A stretch of DNA of 39,255 bases from assembly GCF_001431505.1 (NCBI RefSeq), contig NZ_LDJP01000049.1, positions 1 through 39,255 of the forward strand, given 5' to 3'. The stretch's first letter is position 1. The number at the start of each line of letters is the position of its first letter. The translations under genes and the position numbers were made by a program. The DNA comes from Stenotrophomonas daejeonensis (GTDB taxonomy: Bacteria; Pseudomonadota; Gammaproteobacteria; Xanthomonadales; Xanthomonadaceae). This document shows, piece by piece, positions 23,595 to 32,163 of this stretch. A model generated the notes under the pieces. That model saw only the letters and a program-made list of their open reading frames with translations, was not told the origin of the DNA and ran no database searches.

Positions 23595-26342
23595 TCAGAA
23601 CTTGTAGCGCAGGCCCACCGTGTAGGTACGGCCGGTCTGGCTGTACTCCAGCGGCAGCGACACCGACGGGTTGGCCACCCACGACTCCTGCGCCTCGTTG
23701 GTCAGGTTGGCGCCTTCCAGGCTGACTTCCAGCCGGTCGTTGATGCGGTAGTGCAGCGAGGCATCGACGATGGTGCTGCCGCTCTGCCCGTGCACGCCGT
23801 TGGCCTCGCTGTTGAAGCCGGCCTCGGTGCCCGGCACCTGGATCAGGTAGTCGTTGCGGTTGGTGGCCGACACGCGCCCGGAGAAACGGTCGCCTTCGTA
23901 GAACAGCGTGGCGTTCCACGAGTTCTTCGACTGCCCGGTCATCGCCGCCTTCTGCGCGGCCGCGCCGGAGGACAGCAGGTACTGGATGTCCGAATCGACG
24001 TAGGTGTAGTTCAGCTGCGCGCCGAGGTTGGACCACTTGCCCGGCAGGAAGGTGAACGGCTGCACGTAGTTGAACTCCGCGCCCTGCAGCTTGCCGCCGG
24101 GGGTATTGATCGGCACGGTGAACACGAACTCGTCGCTCGGGCTGGCGTTGAGGCCTTCCAGCAGGCTCGCCGGCAGGCCGCTGTCGGCATAGGTGCGGCT
24201 CTCGCGGGTGTTCTGGATGAAGCTGTCGATGTCCTTGTAGAACAGCGTCGCGCCGAGCATCGCGCCTTCGTCGAAGTACCACTCGAAGCCCAGGTCGTAG
24301 CTCTTGGCGCGCACCGGGTCGAGGAACGGGTTGCCGCCGCTGACGGTTTTCGCGCTGCCGCTGACGTTGACCGTCACGCCCGGGGTCAGGCTGCCCAGGC
24401 CCGGGCGCGACATCACCTTGGCCGCGGCGAAGCGCACCAGGAAGTCCGGGGTGATCTCGGCCACCAGGTTCAGCGACGGCAGGGTGTCGTTGTATTCACG
24501 GCCGACCGTGGTCGCCACCGGGGTGCCGCTGGCGGTGGCGATGCCCGAGGAAACCTGCTTGGTGCGTACGTGGCGCACGCCGATGTTGCCCGACAGCGGG
24601 ATCGAGCCGATCTCGGTGGAGAACTGGCCCATCAACCAGCCGCTGCGGTCCTGTTCCTCCACGCTGCGCATGCTGGCGGCATAGTCGACCAGGGCGAACA
24701 TGCCCTCGTTGCTGAAGATGTCGAACATGCTGGCGATGGCGCCGAAGTCCGGCACCACCCACTTGCCGGGTGCGCCGCTCAGGCCGTTGAGGCTGGCCAG
24801 ATCGGTCAGGTTGGCCGGGACCGTCGTGGTGCCATCGTCGAAGGTCGGCACCAGCGCCTCGTTGCCGGTGCGGCGGCGCTCCAGCGAGTCGAAGCTGTAG
24901 TTCTTGGCCTGCACGCCGCCGGCCAGGGTGAACGACGGGCCGGCGACCCAGTTGAACTCCAGCTGGCCGTTGTGGAACTCGTTGGTCACCTCGTTCTGGC
25001 GCAGGCGGATGGTGGACAGGGTCCAGCCATTCGGGTCGGTCGGGTCCACGCCGTAGTTGAACACCGGCCGGGTCAGGCTGTTGCGGTAGTCGTAGCTGTA
25101 GCCCTGCACGTCCAGCTTGTCCATCATGATGGTGGCCTGGACCGGGTTCTCGTGCTTGGACTTCGAGGTACCGATCTTGCCGGTGATGGTGAAGCTGTCG
25201 GTCAGCTTGTGTTCGCCGTCGAGGCTGAGCTGGTAGAAATCCGTGCTCCATTCGTCATGGCGGTTCTCGGCGCGGATATCGACGTTGTCCATCTGCGCAT
25301 AGACCAGTGCGCCGTTGCGCACCTCGCCGTCGTTGACCAGGACCTGCGGCTTGCCGTCGGCGCTGCTCTTGCTCAGGCCGTTGGCCTCGATGTATTTCTC
25401 GTCGCGCTTGGCGTCGATCTTCGAGTACAGCGCGTCGAGGTTGAAGCTGGTGCGGTCGCTGGGCTTGAACTGCAATGCGCCGGTCACGCCCAGGCGCTTC
25501 TGGTCGTGCTCCATCAGCGTGTAGCGCGGGAAGCGCGGTGCATAGACGTCCGGGCGCAATGCGTCGGTGAACGTCGAAGCCGGGTTGAAGCCGCCGTTCT
25601 TGTCACCGCCGGCCCAGCGCACGGTGCCGGTGCCTTCTTCCACGGTCTTGCGCTCGGAATAGGCCACCGACAGCAGCGCACCGACCTTGCCGTCGGCCCA
25701 GCTGTTGGCGATCAGGCCGGCGAAGCGCGGCATCGCCGACTCCGAGGCGTCGTTGTAGGCGGCCTGCACGTTGCCGACGACGGTCAGGCCGTCGTAGTCG
25801 AACGGGCGCGCGGTGCGCAGGTCGACGGTGGCGCCCAGCGAGCCCTCGTCCACGTCGGCCGAGGCGGTCTTGCGCGCGACCAGTTGCGAGAACAGGTCCG
25901 AGGCGAACACGTTGAAGTCGAAGCCGCGGCTGCGGTTGGTGCCGCCCTGGCCGTCGCTGCTGCCGACGGTGCTCAGCGCCTCCATGCCGTTGATGCGCAC
26001 GCGGGTGAAGTCCGGGCCGAGGCCGCGCACGGTGATCTGCCGGCCCTCGCCGCCGTCGCGGGTGATGACCACGCCCGGGATGCGCTGCAGCGATTCGGCC
26101 AGGTTGCTGTCCGGGAACTTGCCGATGTCCTCGGCGACGATGGCGTCGACCATGCCGGCCTCGCCACGCTTGATGTCCAGCGCCTTCTCGACGCTGGCGC
26201 GGTAGCCGGTGACGGTCACGGTGTCCAGTTCGGTCGCGGCGGTGCCGGCGTCCTGGGCGGTGGCGGTACCGGCCAGCGCCAGGCTGATCGACAGCGCGAG
26301 CAAGGTAACCGGTGTCTTGTTCTGCTTGCGGCAGGAATACAT
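23595..26342 (-). CDS. TonB-dependent receptor for an oligosaccharide (Caulobacter-type family)
   Basis: An outer-membrane receptor of 915 residues with a signal peptide ending TATAQ. A probable TonB box LDTVTVTGYR follows, and the plug has FPDSNLAESLQRIPGVVITR and VRGLGPDFTRVRING. The 22-strand barrel region ends in an aromatic residue (YTVGLRYKF). This size and plug type are typical of the oligosaccharide receptors that abound in Lysobacteraceae and Caulobacter. The start at 26342 has GGAGAGGGG upstream; a 63-base upstream extension is not signal-like. An operator-like motif lies about 60 bases upstream. It would take the lyase or hydrolase products into the periplasm using the TonB-ExbBD system. 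Confidence 0.92.
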   Translation of the reverse strand: MYSCRKQNKTPVTLLALSISLALAGTATAQDAGTAATELDTVTVTGYRASVEKALDIKRGEAGMVDAIVAEDIGKFPDSNLAESLQRIPGVVITRDGGEGRQITVRGLGPDFTRVRINGMEALSTVGSSDGQGGTNRSRGFDFNVFASDLFSQLVARKTASADVDEGSLGATVDLRTARPFDYDGLTVVGNVQAAYNDASESAMPRFAGLIANSWADGKVGALLSVAYSERKTVEEGTGTVRWAGGDKNGGFNPASTFTDALRPDVYAPRFPRYTLMEHDQKRLGVTGALQFKPSDRTSFNLDALYSKIDAKRDEKYIEANGLSKSSADGKPQVLVNDGEVRNGALVYAQMDNVDIRAENRHDEWSTDFYQLSLDGEHKLTDSFTITGKIGTSKSKHENPVQATIMMDKLDVQGYSYDYRNSLTRPVFNYGVDPTDPNGWTLSTIRLRQNEVTNEFHNGQLEFNWVAGPSFTLAGGVQAKNYSFDSLERRRTGNEALVPTFDDGTTTVPANLTDLASLNGLSGAPGKWVVPDFGAIASMFDIFSNEGMFALVDYAASMRSVEEQDRSGWLMGQFSTEIGSIPLSGNIGVRHVRTKQVSSGIATASGTPVATTVGREYNDTLPSLNLVAEITPDFLVRFAAAKVMSRPGLGSLTPGVTVNVSGSAKTVSGGNPFLDPVRAKSYDLGFEWYFDEGAMLGATLFYKDIDSFIQNTRESRTYADSGLPASLLEGLNASPSDEFVFTVPINTPGGKLQGAEFNYVQPFTFLPGKWSNLGAQLNYTYVDSDIQYLLSSGAAAQKAAMTGQSKNSWNATLFYEGDRFSGRVSATNRNDYLIQVPGTEAGFNSEANGVHGQSGSTIVDASLHYRINDRLEVSLEGANLTNEAQESWVANPSVSLPLEYSQTGRTYTVGLRYKF

Positions 26343-26399
26343 GTGCTTCCCCTCTCCAAAGGCCAACATGCGGTATGAATTCGTTATGCCCGCGGTCAA

Positions 26400-26414
26400 T
26401 GACACCGCTGGTCA
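26400..26414 (+). promoter_or_regulatory. Operator-like motif, copy C
   Basis: TGACACCGCTGGTCA with arms TGAC/GTCA. It lies 58 bases upstream of the receptor start codon and is overlapped by TTGACC boxes on the minus strand. It shares TGACACCG with copies A, B and D. Confidence 0.55.
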
Positions 26415-26545
26415 AAACCGAAACTAGCAGGACTTCCAGAGGCGGGCATCTTGCACCGCAACAGAGGGGTGGAGCGTCGCAACCCATTGTCTTTGGGACA
26501 TTCCGGGACTGTATCCGGGTGCCATGAAGGGACATCCGGGCAACA

Positions 26546-26560
26546 TGACACCGATGGTCA
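26546..26560 (+). promoter_or_regulatory. Operator-like motif, copy D
   Basis: TGACACCGATGGTCA, differing from copy C by one base. It is followed by AAATTATCATG and lies 52 bases before the kdgK start codon. Copies C and D sit in one divergent region (26343-26611), where the receptor and the KDG kinase operon start in opposite directions. Confidence 0.55.
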
Positions 26561-26611
26561 AATTATCATGCCATCATGCCGGCGAGCCCCCGGCCTGCGA
26601 CAGGAGTCCCG

Positions 26612-27634
26612 ATGAATCCCCCGCGTGTTGTCTGTTTCGGCGAGCTGCTGCTGCGGCTCGGCGCCCCCGGCCACCAGCTGCTGCTGCAGAGCCCGTCGCT
26701 GGACGTGCACTGCGGCGGCGCCGAAGCCAACGTCGGCGTATCGCTGGCGCATTTCGGCCACGCCGTGGCGATGGTCGGCGTGGTCGCTGACAACCCGCTG
26801 GGCGCGGCGGCGGCCGGGCAACTGCGCCTGCACGGCGTGGATACCTCGCGGGTGCGCCGCGCCGAGGGCCGCATGGGCCTGTATTTCCTGACCACCGGCG
26901 CCGGCCACCGGCCCAGCGAGGTGGTCTACGACCGCGCCGACTCGGCCTTCGCCAACGCGCGCGCGGACGGCTACGACTGGCCGGCATTGCTGCACGGCGC
27001 GCAATGGCTGCACCTGTCCGGGATCAGCCCGGCGCTCGGCGCGGAAGCGGCGCGCGCCACGCTGGACGCCGCGCGCGCGGCCTGCGCGCAGGGCATCAAG
27101 GTGTCCTTCGACGGCAACTTCCGGCCGAAGCTGTGGGAGCGCTGGGGGGGCGACGCCAGGGCGATCCTGCGCGACCTGTTCGACTGCGCGCACATCGTCT
27201 TCGCCGACCACCGCGACATCGGCGTGGTGCTGGGCGGCGAGTTCCCGCAGGCCGACGCGCAGGCGCGCGTGGACGCGGCCGCGGCGATGGCCTTCGCCGC
27301 GTTCCCGCGCCTGCAGTACCTGGCCTGCACCCAGCGCACGGCGCACAGCGTCGGCCATCATTCGCTGGGCGCGATGCTGCTCGGCCGCGACGGCACCCGC
27401 GCGGTGGCGCCGGCCGAGGAGCTGACCGACATCGTCGACCGCATCGGCGGCGGCGACGCCTTCGCCGCCGGCGTGCTGCACGGCCTGATCGAAGGCTTCG
27501 ACGCCGAGGCGACGATCCGCTTCGGGCTGGCCGCCGGCTGCCTGAAGCATTCCATCCCCGGCGACTTCAACCCGGTCGGCGTGGCCGAGGTGATGGCGCT
27601 GGTGGGCGAGGGCAGGTTCGATGTCCGGCGCTGA
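26612..27634 (+). CDS. kdgK: 2-keto-3-deoxygluconate kinase (PfkB family)
   Basis: A cytosolic kinase of 340 residues that phosphorylates KDG to KDPG. It has the PfkB N-terminal VVCFGELLLRL, the substrate loop GGAEANVGVSLAHFG, the KDG-kinase block FDGNFRPKLW (167-176) and the catalytic base D282 in DRIGGGDAFAAGV. The start at 26612 has CAGGAG upstream; an in-frame ATG at 26576 would overlap the operator region and add a tail without homology. It overlaps kdgA by 14 bases, so the two are co-translated. Regulation by the TGACACCG-binding repressor is inferred from the motif just upstream. Confidence 0.93.
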   Translation: MNPPRVVCFGELLLRLGAPGHQLLLQSPSLDVHCGGAEANVGVSLAHFGHAVAMVGVVADNPLGAAAAGQLRLHGVDTSRVRRAEGRMGLYFLTTGAGHRPSEVVYDRADSAFANARADGYDWPALLHGAQWLHLSGISPALGAEAARATLDAARAACAQGIKVSFDGNFRPKLWERWGGDARAILRDLFDCAHIVFADHRDIGVVLGGEFPQADAQARVDAAAAMAFAAFPRLQYLACTQRTAHSVGHHSLGAMLLGRDGTRAVAPAEELTDIVDRIGGGDAFAAGVLHGLIEGFDAEATIRFGLAAGCLKHSIPGDFNPVGVAEVMALVGEGRFDVRR

Positions 27635-28259
27635 CCCGCGCGTGCGCGCCGTGCTCAGGCTGGCGCCGGTGATCCCGGTGTTCACCCCCGACGACGTGGA
27701 CGACGCGGTGCAGGTGGCGCAGGCGCTGTTCCGCGGCGGCCTGCCGGTGATCGAGGTGACGCTGCGCACCGCCACCGCGATGGCGGCGATCAAGGCGATG
27801 GCCGAGGCGGTGCCGGATGCGGTGATCGGCGCCGGCACCGTGCTGACCGCCGCGCAGATGGAGCAGGTGAAGGCCGCCGGTGGCCGCTTTGCGGTGTCGC
27901 CGGGCGCCACCGACCGGTTGTACGCCGCCGCGCGCGATACCGACCTGCCGCTGTTGCCGGGCGTGGCGACGTCCTCGGAACTGATGCGCGGGCTCGAGCA
28001 CGGGCTGGACACCTTCAAGTTCTTCCCGGCGGTGCAGGCCGGCGGCGCGGCGATGCTGTCGGCCTGGAACGGCCCGTTCGGCGACGTGCGCTTCTGCCCG
28101 ACCGGCGGCATCGGCGCGCAGACCGCGGCGCAGTTCCTGCACCTGCCCAACGTGCTGTGCGTGGGCGGCTCGTGGCTGACCACGCGCGAGCTGTTGCAGG
28201 CGCGCGACTGGGCCGGCATCGAGCGGCTGGCACGCGAAGCGGCGGTATTGCCCGGCTGA
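27621..28259 (+). CDS. eda: KDPG aldolase (2-dehydro-3-deoxyphosphogluconate aldolase)
   Basis: A cytosolic class I aldolase of 212 residues that splits KDPG into pyruvate and glyceraldehyde-3-phosphate. The active-site residues are present: E45 in GLPVIEVTLRT, and the Schiff-base lysine K133 in TFKFFPA, with IGAGTVL and CPTGGI as further family blocks. It completes the route from DHU to central metabolism and is also the Entner-Doudoroff aldolase. The start ATG at 27621 lies inside the kdgK frame. A second eda copy may exist elsewhere in the genome; it cannot be seen here. Confidence 0.94.
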   Translation: MSGADPRVRAVLRLAPVIPVFTPDDVDDAVQVAQALFRGGLPVIEVTLRTATAMAAIKAMAEAVPDAVIGAGTVLTAAQMEQVKAAGGRFAVSPGATDRLYAAARDTDLPLLPGVATSSELMRGLEHGLDTFKFFPAVQAGGAAMLSAWNGPFGDVRFCPTGGIGAQTAAQFLHLPNVLCVGGSWLTTRELLQARDWAGIERLAREAAVLPG

Positions 28260-28269
28260 GGCAGCGGCA

Positions 28270-28342
28270 ACTGTGGATGCGGGACTCGCCCCGCATGGGG
28301 CTTTCCCGGTACGGCCCCGTGCCGGGCAAGCCCGGCACCTGC
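28270..28342. repeat. REP-like element X, copy 1
   Basis: Contains hairpin ATGCGGG/CCCGCAT (28277-28296) and the perfect stem GTGCCGGGC AA GCCCGGCAC (28319-28338). The same pattern is found at 33191-33262. It begins 11 bases after the eda stop and may end that transcript. Confidence 0.65.
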
Positions 28343-28358
28343 GGGAATGCTTGAATCT

Positions 28359-28432
28359 CGTAGGTCGGGGCTACGCCCCCGACGTGCCATGTCCACTCTG
28401 CGCCGTGCATCGGGGATGTAACCCCGACCTGC
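28359..28432. repeat. REP-like element Y, copy 1
   Basis: Opens with TAGGTCGGGGCTACGCCCCC and closes with AACCCCGACCT; the outer arms AGGTCGGGG (28362-28370) and CCCCGACCT (28422-28430) pair. A second copy is at 33299-33372, again directly after an X element. Confidence 0.7.
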
Positions 28433-28480
28433 AGCTGTGCTTTCACTCGTTCCTCGTTCCTCTCCATTCGTTCCTGGCTC

Positions 28481-30604
28481 TTACCGCGTCCACTGCCATT
28501 GCAGGCCCAGCGTCCAGCCGCGCTCCGGCCCGGGTTCGTAATAACGCCGGTTGCCGTCGTTGACGATGACCGAGCCGATGTAATGCCGGTCCAGCAGGTT
28601 GTCCACGCGCGCGAACAGGCGTAGCGGGCCGCGCGCGGTCGGCCATTGCCGGGCGGCTTCCAGGTTCAGCAGGCCGTAGCCGGGCGCGCGGGCATCGCCG
28701 AGGTCGCTGGCGGAGGTGGCGGCGGCGGCCACGGTTTCGATCGCCGGTTGCCACGGCCCCGGTTGCCAGTGCCAGCGCGCGAACAGTTGCTGGCGCGGTA
28801 CGCCCGGCAGCGCGGTGCCGGCCGCCACCGGGTTGCGCGGCTCGGTGCACGGCGCGGGCAGGCCGGTGCAGGTCAGGTAACCCTCGCGCACCGTGGCCTG
28901 CAGCCAGGTCCAGGCCAGTTGCAGTTGCCCGGTTTCGCCGACGGGCTGCAGCCAACCCAGTTCCACGCCCTGGCGGCGGGTGGCGCCGATGTTGCGGTAG
29001 CTGCTGCGGCCGCCACGGTTGCTGGCCACCGCCAGTTCATCGTCGGTGTCGGCGCGGAACAGCGCCAGGTCCAGCCGCGCACCAGCCCGGGTACGCCACT
29101 TGGCGCCGAGTTCGTGATTGCGGCTGGCCGCCGGGGACAGGTCCAGCGCCAGCCCGGCGCCGCCGTCGGCGCGATACCCCAGCTCGTTGAGGGTCGGTGT
29201 CTCGAAGCCGCGCCCGGCCGAGGCATACAGGCGCAGGTCGTCGCCGGCACGGAACACCAGCCCGGCCACCGGCGTGGTGGCCGCATAGTCGCGGCGGCCG
29301 CTGTCGTCGGGATTGTTGGCGGTGACGTAGTGGTCATCGGACTCGAAGCGCACCCGACTGTGGCGCGCGCCGGCCAGCAGCGACCAGCGCGGCGCGAACC
29401 GCCACCAGGCCTGCGCGAACTGGTCCGCGTTGCCGACCCGGTCGCGCTGGTCGCGGCGCAGCCGGCCCTTTACGCCCAATGCATCGCCGACGAAGTTCTC
29501 GTAACCACTGCGGTGCTGCCGCTGGCGGTCGGCGTTGGCGCCAAGCACCAGTTCCAGCGGTTTTCCGGCCAGTTCGCCATGCCAGGCCCAACGCGCGTCC
29601 ACGCCGCCGTAGCCACCCTCCAGGTCGATCACCCCGCCCGCATGCAGCGGGCTGGCCTGCGCCGCCGGCGGAATGGCGAGGAACTGCTCGACCGTGCGCT
29701 GCCCGGCATAGGCCATCAGCCGCCAGGTCCGGCGCTCGCGGTCCAGTGTGTAGACCACGCCTGCCTGCGCCTGTCGCACCGATTTGCGGGTGCCGTACTG
29801 CGCGGCCACCGCGGTGGCCTGGCGTGGATCGGCGCGCACCTGTTCGCGGGTCAGGCCCAGCGGGTCCTGCGCGTGCGGGGCGTCGAGGACGTTGAACAGC
29901 AGGTCCAGCCGCTGCCCCGGCGCGAGGTCGAAACCCAGCCGTGCGTTGAGCGATTCCCGCCGCGCCGCGCCGTGTTCGCGCCAGCCGTCGGTGCGGTAGT
30001 GGCTGGCGGCGACGTTGTAGTGCATGGCCGCCACCTGGCCCCTGAGCTGCAGGCCGAGGCTGCTGCTGGCATCGCTGCCCCAGGTGGCGCGCAGCCGCCA
30101 CGGATCGCCCGGCTGGCCGTCGCCGCTCCACAACTGCACCACGCCGCCGGAGGAATTGCCGTACAGCGCCGAGAACGGCCCGCGCAGCACGTCGATGCGT
30201 TCGGCGCCGAGCAGGTTGAAGTGCGACAACTGGCCCTGGCCGTCGGGCATGCTCGCCGGCACGCCATCGGCCAGCAGGCGCACGCCGCGTACGCCGAAGG
30301 TGGAGCGCGCGCCGAAGCCGCGGATCGACAACTGGGTGTCCTGCGCCAGGTTCTGCCGCTCGCGCGCCAGCAGGCCCGGCACGCCATTCATGGCCTCGGA
30401 CACCAGCGCGCCACGGCCGTTGCCGGCCTCGTCCACGTCGATGACGGTCATCGACGCGGGCAGGTCGAAGTCATCGACGGCGCGCACCCGCGCCGCCTGC
30501 ACCTGCACGGTGTCCAGCACGGCGGGCGCCGGGCCGGCCTGCGCCGCCGCCGGCAACGCCATCACCCATCCGGCCACCGGGAAATACCGCTTGCTCCGCT
30601 TCAT
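28481..30604 (-). CDS. TonB-dependent outer-membrane receptor, substrate unknown
   Basis: A receptor of 707 residues with a signal peptide (MKRSKRYFPVAGW to AAAQA). A TonB-box-like VLDTVQVQAARV is followed by a plug domain with SIRGFGARSTFGVRGVRLL, DGQGQLSHFNL and IDVLRGPFSALYGNSSGGVV, then a barrel with RLYASAGRGFETPTLNELGY and a late VDNLLDRHYIGSV. The form and length fit the FecA-like group that carries iron chelates, cobalamin or other small ligands, not the longer oligosaccharide group. No siderophore or vitamin genes are nearby, so the ligand cannot be assigned. The ATG at 30604 is chosen for the signal peptide; the ribosome binding site is weak. It is divergent from the aminotransferase. 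Confidence 0.88.
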   Translation of the reverse strand: MKRSKRYFPVAGWVMALPAAAQAGPAPAVLDTVQVQAARVRAVDDFDLPASMTVIDVDEAGNGRGALVSEAMNGVPGLLARERQNLAQDTQLSIRGFGARSTFGVRGVRLLADGVPASMPDGQGQLSHFNLLGAERIDVLRGPFSALYGNSSGGVVQLWSGDGQPGDPWRLRATWGSDASSSLGLQLRGQVAAMHYNVAASHYRTDGWREHGAARRESLNARLGFDLAPGQRLDLLFNVLDAPHAQDPLGLTREQVRADPRQATAVAAQYGTRKSVRQAQAGVVYTLDRERRTWRLMAYAGQRTVEQFLAIPPAAQASPLHAGGVIDLEGGYGGVDARWAWHGELAGKPLELVLGANADRQRQHRSGYENFVGDALGVKGRLRRDQRDRVGNADQFAQAWWRFAPRWSLLAGARHSRVRFESDDHYVTANNPDDSGRRDYAATTPVAGLVFRAGDDLRLYASAGRGFETPTLNELGYRADGGAGLALDLSPAASRNHELGAKWRTRAGARLDLALFRADTDDELAVASNRGGRSSYRNIGATRRQGVELGWLQPVGETGQLQLAWTWLQATVREGYLTCTGLPAPCTEPRNPVAAGTALPGVPRQQLFARWHWQPGPWQPAIETVAAAATSASDLGDARAPGYGLLNLEAARQWPTARGPLRLFARVDNLLDRHYIGSVIVNDGNRRYYEPGPERGWTLGLQWQWTR

Positions 30605-30764
30605 GCCGGCATCATCCCCGATCGCGGGCGTGCCCGCGCCGGCGCGGGACGGTTCCGCCTGAAACCCTGCCGCCAACCGCCGGCCCTGTTAGGATGAACC
30701 GGTTTGACCGCGCCGTGCGGTCGTGCCGAATTCCTCCCCTCCCACCACCGCTACGAGTACCGCC

Positions 30765-31967
30765 GTGTCCTTCTTTGCAAACGTGGAACAGGTGCCCGGT
30801 GACCCGATCCTGGGTCTGACCGAGGCCTACAACGCCGACAGCCGCGCCACCAAGGTCAACCTTGGCGTCGGCATCTACTACGACGAAAGCGGCCGCATCC
30901 CGCTGCTGCGCGCGGTCAAGCAGATCGAGGAGCAACTCGCCGCCGAGGCCAAGCCGCGCGGCTACCTGCCGATCGACGGCCTGCCGGCCTACACCCGGGC
31001 CACGCAGGAGCTGGTGTTCGGCGCGGGTTCGGAACTGCTGGCCGCCGGCCGCGTCGCCACCACCCAGACCATCGGCGGCAGCGGCGCGCTGCGCGTCGGC
31101 GCCGACCTGCTGAAGAAACTGCTGCCGCACGCCACCGTGGCGATCAGCAACCCGAGCTGGGAGAACCACCGCGCGGTGTTCGGCGCCGCCGGCTTCGAGG
31201 TGGTCGAGTACGCCTACTTCGACAACGCCAGCCACGGCCTGGACTTCGCCGGCATGGTCGCCGACCTGCAGAAGCTGCAGCCGGGCACCGTGGTGCTGCT
31301 GCACGCCTGCTGCCACAACCCGACCGGTGCCGACCTGAGCACCGAGCAGTGGCAGCAGGTCGCCGCGCTGCTGAAGGACCGCCAGCTGTTCCCGTTCATC
31401 GACATGGCCTACCAGGGCTTCGACAAGGGCATCGAGGCCGACGGCCAGGCAGTGCGCATCGTCGCCGAGGCCGGTATCGACAGCTTCATCGTCGCCAACT
31501 CGTACTCCAAGTCGTTCTCGCTGTACGGCGAGCGCGTTGGCGCGCTGTCGGTGGTGGGCCCGAACGCCACCGCGACCAAGGCCGTGCAGTCGCAGGTCAA
31601 GCGCATCGTCCGCACCATCTATTCCAGCCCGTCCACCCACGGCGCGGCGCTGGTCGCCGGCGTGCTGGGCAGCACCGAGCTGCGCGGCCTGTGGGAAGCG
31701 GAACTGACCGAAATGCGCGAACGCATCCATGCCCTGCGCGCCGGCATGGTGCAGAAGCTGGCGGCGCTGGGCGCGCCGGAGTTCGGCTTCATCCAGCAGC
31801 AGGCCGGCATGTTCTCGTACTCGGGCCTGAGCAAGGCGCAGGTGGACCGGCTGCGCGACGACTACGGCATCTACGCCGTCGGCACCGGCCGCATCTGCGT
31901 GGCCGCGCTGAGCCAGAACAACCTGGACTACGTGGCCAAGGCGGTCTACGAGGTCAGCCGCGGCTGA
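30765..31967 (+). CDS. Aromatic/aspartate aminotransferase (class I, AspC/TyrB type)
   Basis: A PLP enzyme of 400 residues that moves amino groups between aspartate or aromatic amino acids and 2-oxoglutarate. The start block [16 protein letters not shown] and [24 protein letters not shown], and the PLP lysine K249 in [15 protein letters not shown] are typical. The start is a GTG at 30765, where the family normally begins; the frame stays open back to another GTG at 30723 that would add a low-complexity Ser/Thr tail. The specificity between aspartate and tyrosine is not settled by the sequence. The perfect terminator downstream ends the transcript. Confidence 0.9.
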   Translation: MSFFANVEQVPGDPILGLTEAYNADSRATKVNLGVGIYYDESGRIPLLRAVKQIEEQLAAEAKPRGYLPIDGLPAYTRATQELVFGAGSELLAAGRVATTQTIGGSGALRVGADLLKKLLPHATVAISNPSWENHRAVFGAAGFEVVEYAYFDNASHGLDFAGMVADLQKLQPGTVVLLHACCHNPTGADLSTEQWQQVAALLKDRQLFPFIDMAYQGFDKGIEADGQAVRIVAEAGIDSFIVANSYSKSFSLYGERVGALSVVGPNATATKAVQSQVKRIVRTIYSSPSTHGAALVAGVLGSTELRGLWEAELTEMRERIHALRAGMVQKLAALGAPEFGFIQQQAGMFSYSGLSKAQVDRLRDDYGIYAVGTGRICVAALSQNNLDYVAKAVYEVSRG

Positions 31968-31990
31968 TCCTTCGCCGCAGCGCCACAGTG

Positions 31991-32018
31991 AAAAGCCCGG
32001 GAATGATCCCGGGCTTTT
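31991..32018. terminator. Rho-independent terminator of the aminotransferase gene
   Basis: AAAAGCCCGGG (31991-32001), loop AATGAT, CCCGGGCTTTT (32008-32018). It is a perfect 11-bp stem with a T-rich end, 24 bases after the stop codon, and can work in both directions. Confidence 0.9.
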
Positions 32019-32037
32019 CGTTTCTGCCTCTCTACCT

Positions 32038-32065
32038 GTAGGAGCGCAACAAACTGCGCTCCTAC
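32038..32065. repeat. Short inverted repeat of the GTAGGAGCGCA family
   Basis: GTAGGAGCGCA (32038-32048) and TGCGCTCCTAC (32055-32065) around ACAAAC. It is a short relative of the long inverted repeat at 19560-19638. A second small hairpin TGTCCC TTC GGGACA follows at 32074-32088. Confidence 0.75.
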
Positions 32066-32163
32066 CCGGGCCCTGTCCCTTCGGGACATTTCCTGTCCCG
32101 CGTTCGCAAAAATCCGGGCAACCCGCGACAATGGCGCCCCTTTCCCGAAGGCAGCCACCGTCC

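Noticed and set aside
26304..26317. GGTAACCGGTGTCT, similar to the operator motif
   Set aside because: It lies within the signal-peptide codons of the receptor, lacks one base compared with copies A and B, and is explained by ordinary Thr-Pro-Val-Thr codons.
23199..26378. Plus-strand open frame of 1059 codons opposite the TonB-dependent receptor
   Set aside because: It is the antisense of a well-conserved receptor and has no motif of its own.
26612..26614. Start of kdgK at the upstream ATG at 26576
   Set aside because: The downstream ATG has CAGGAG at the right distance and begins exactly where PfkB homology starts; the upstream one adds a tail without homology.
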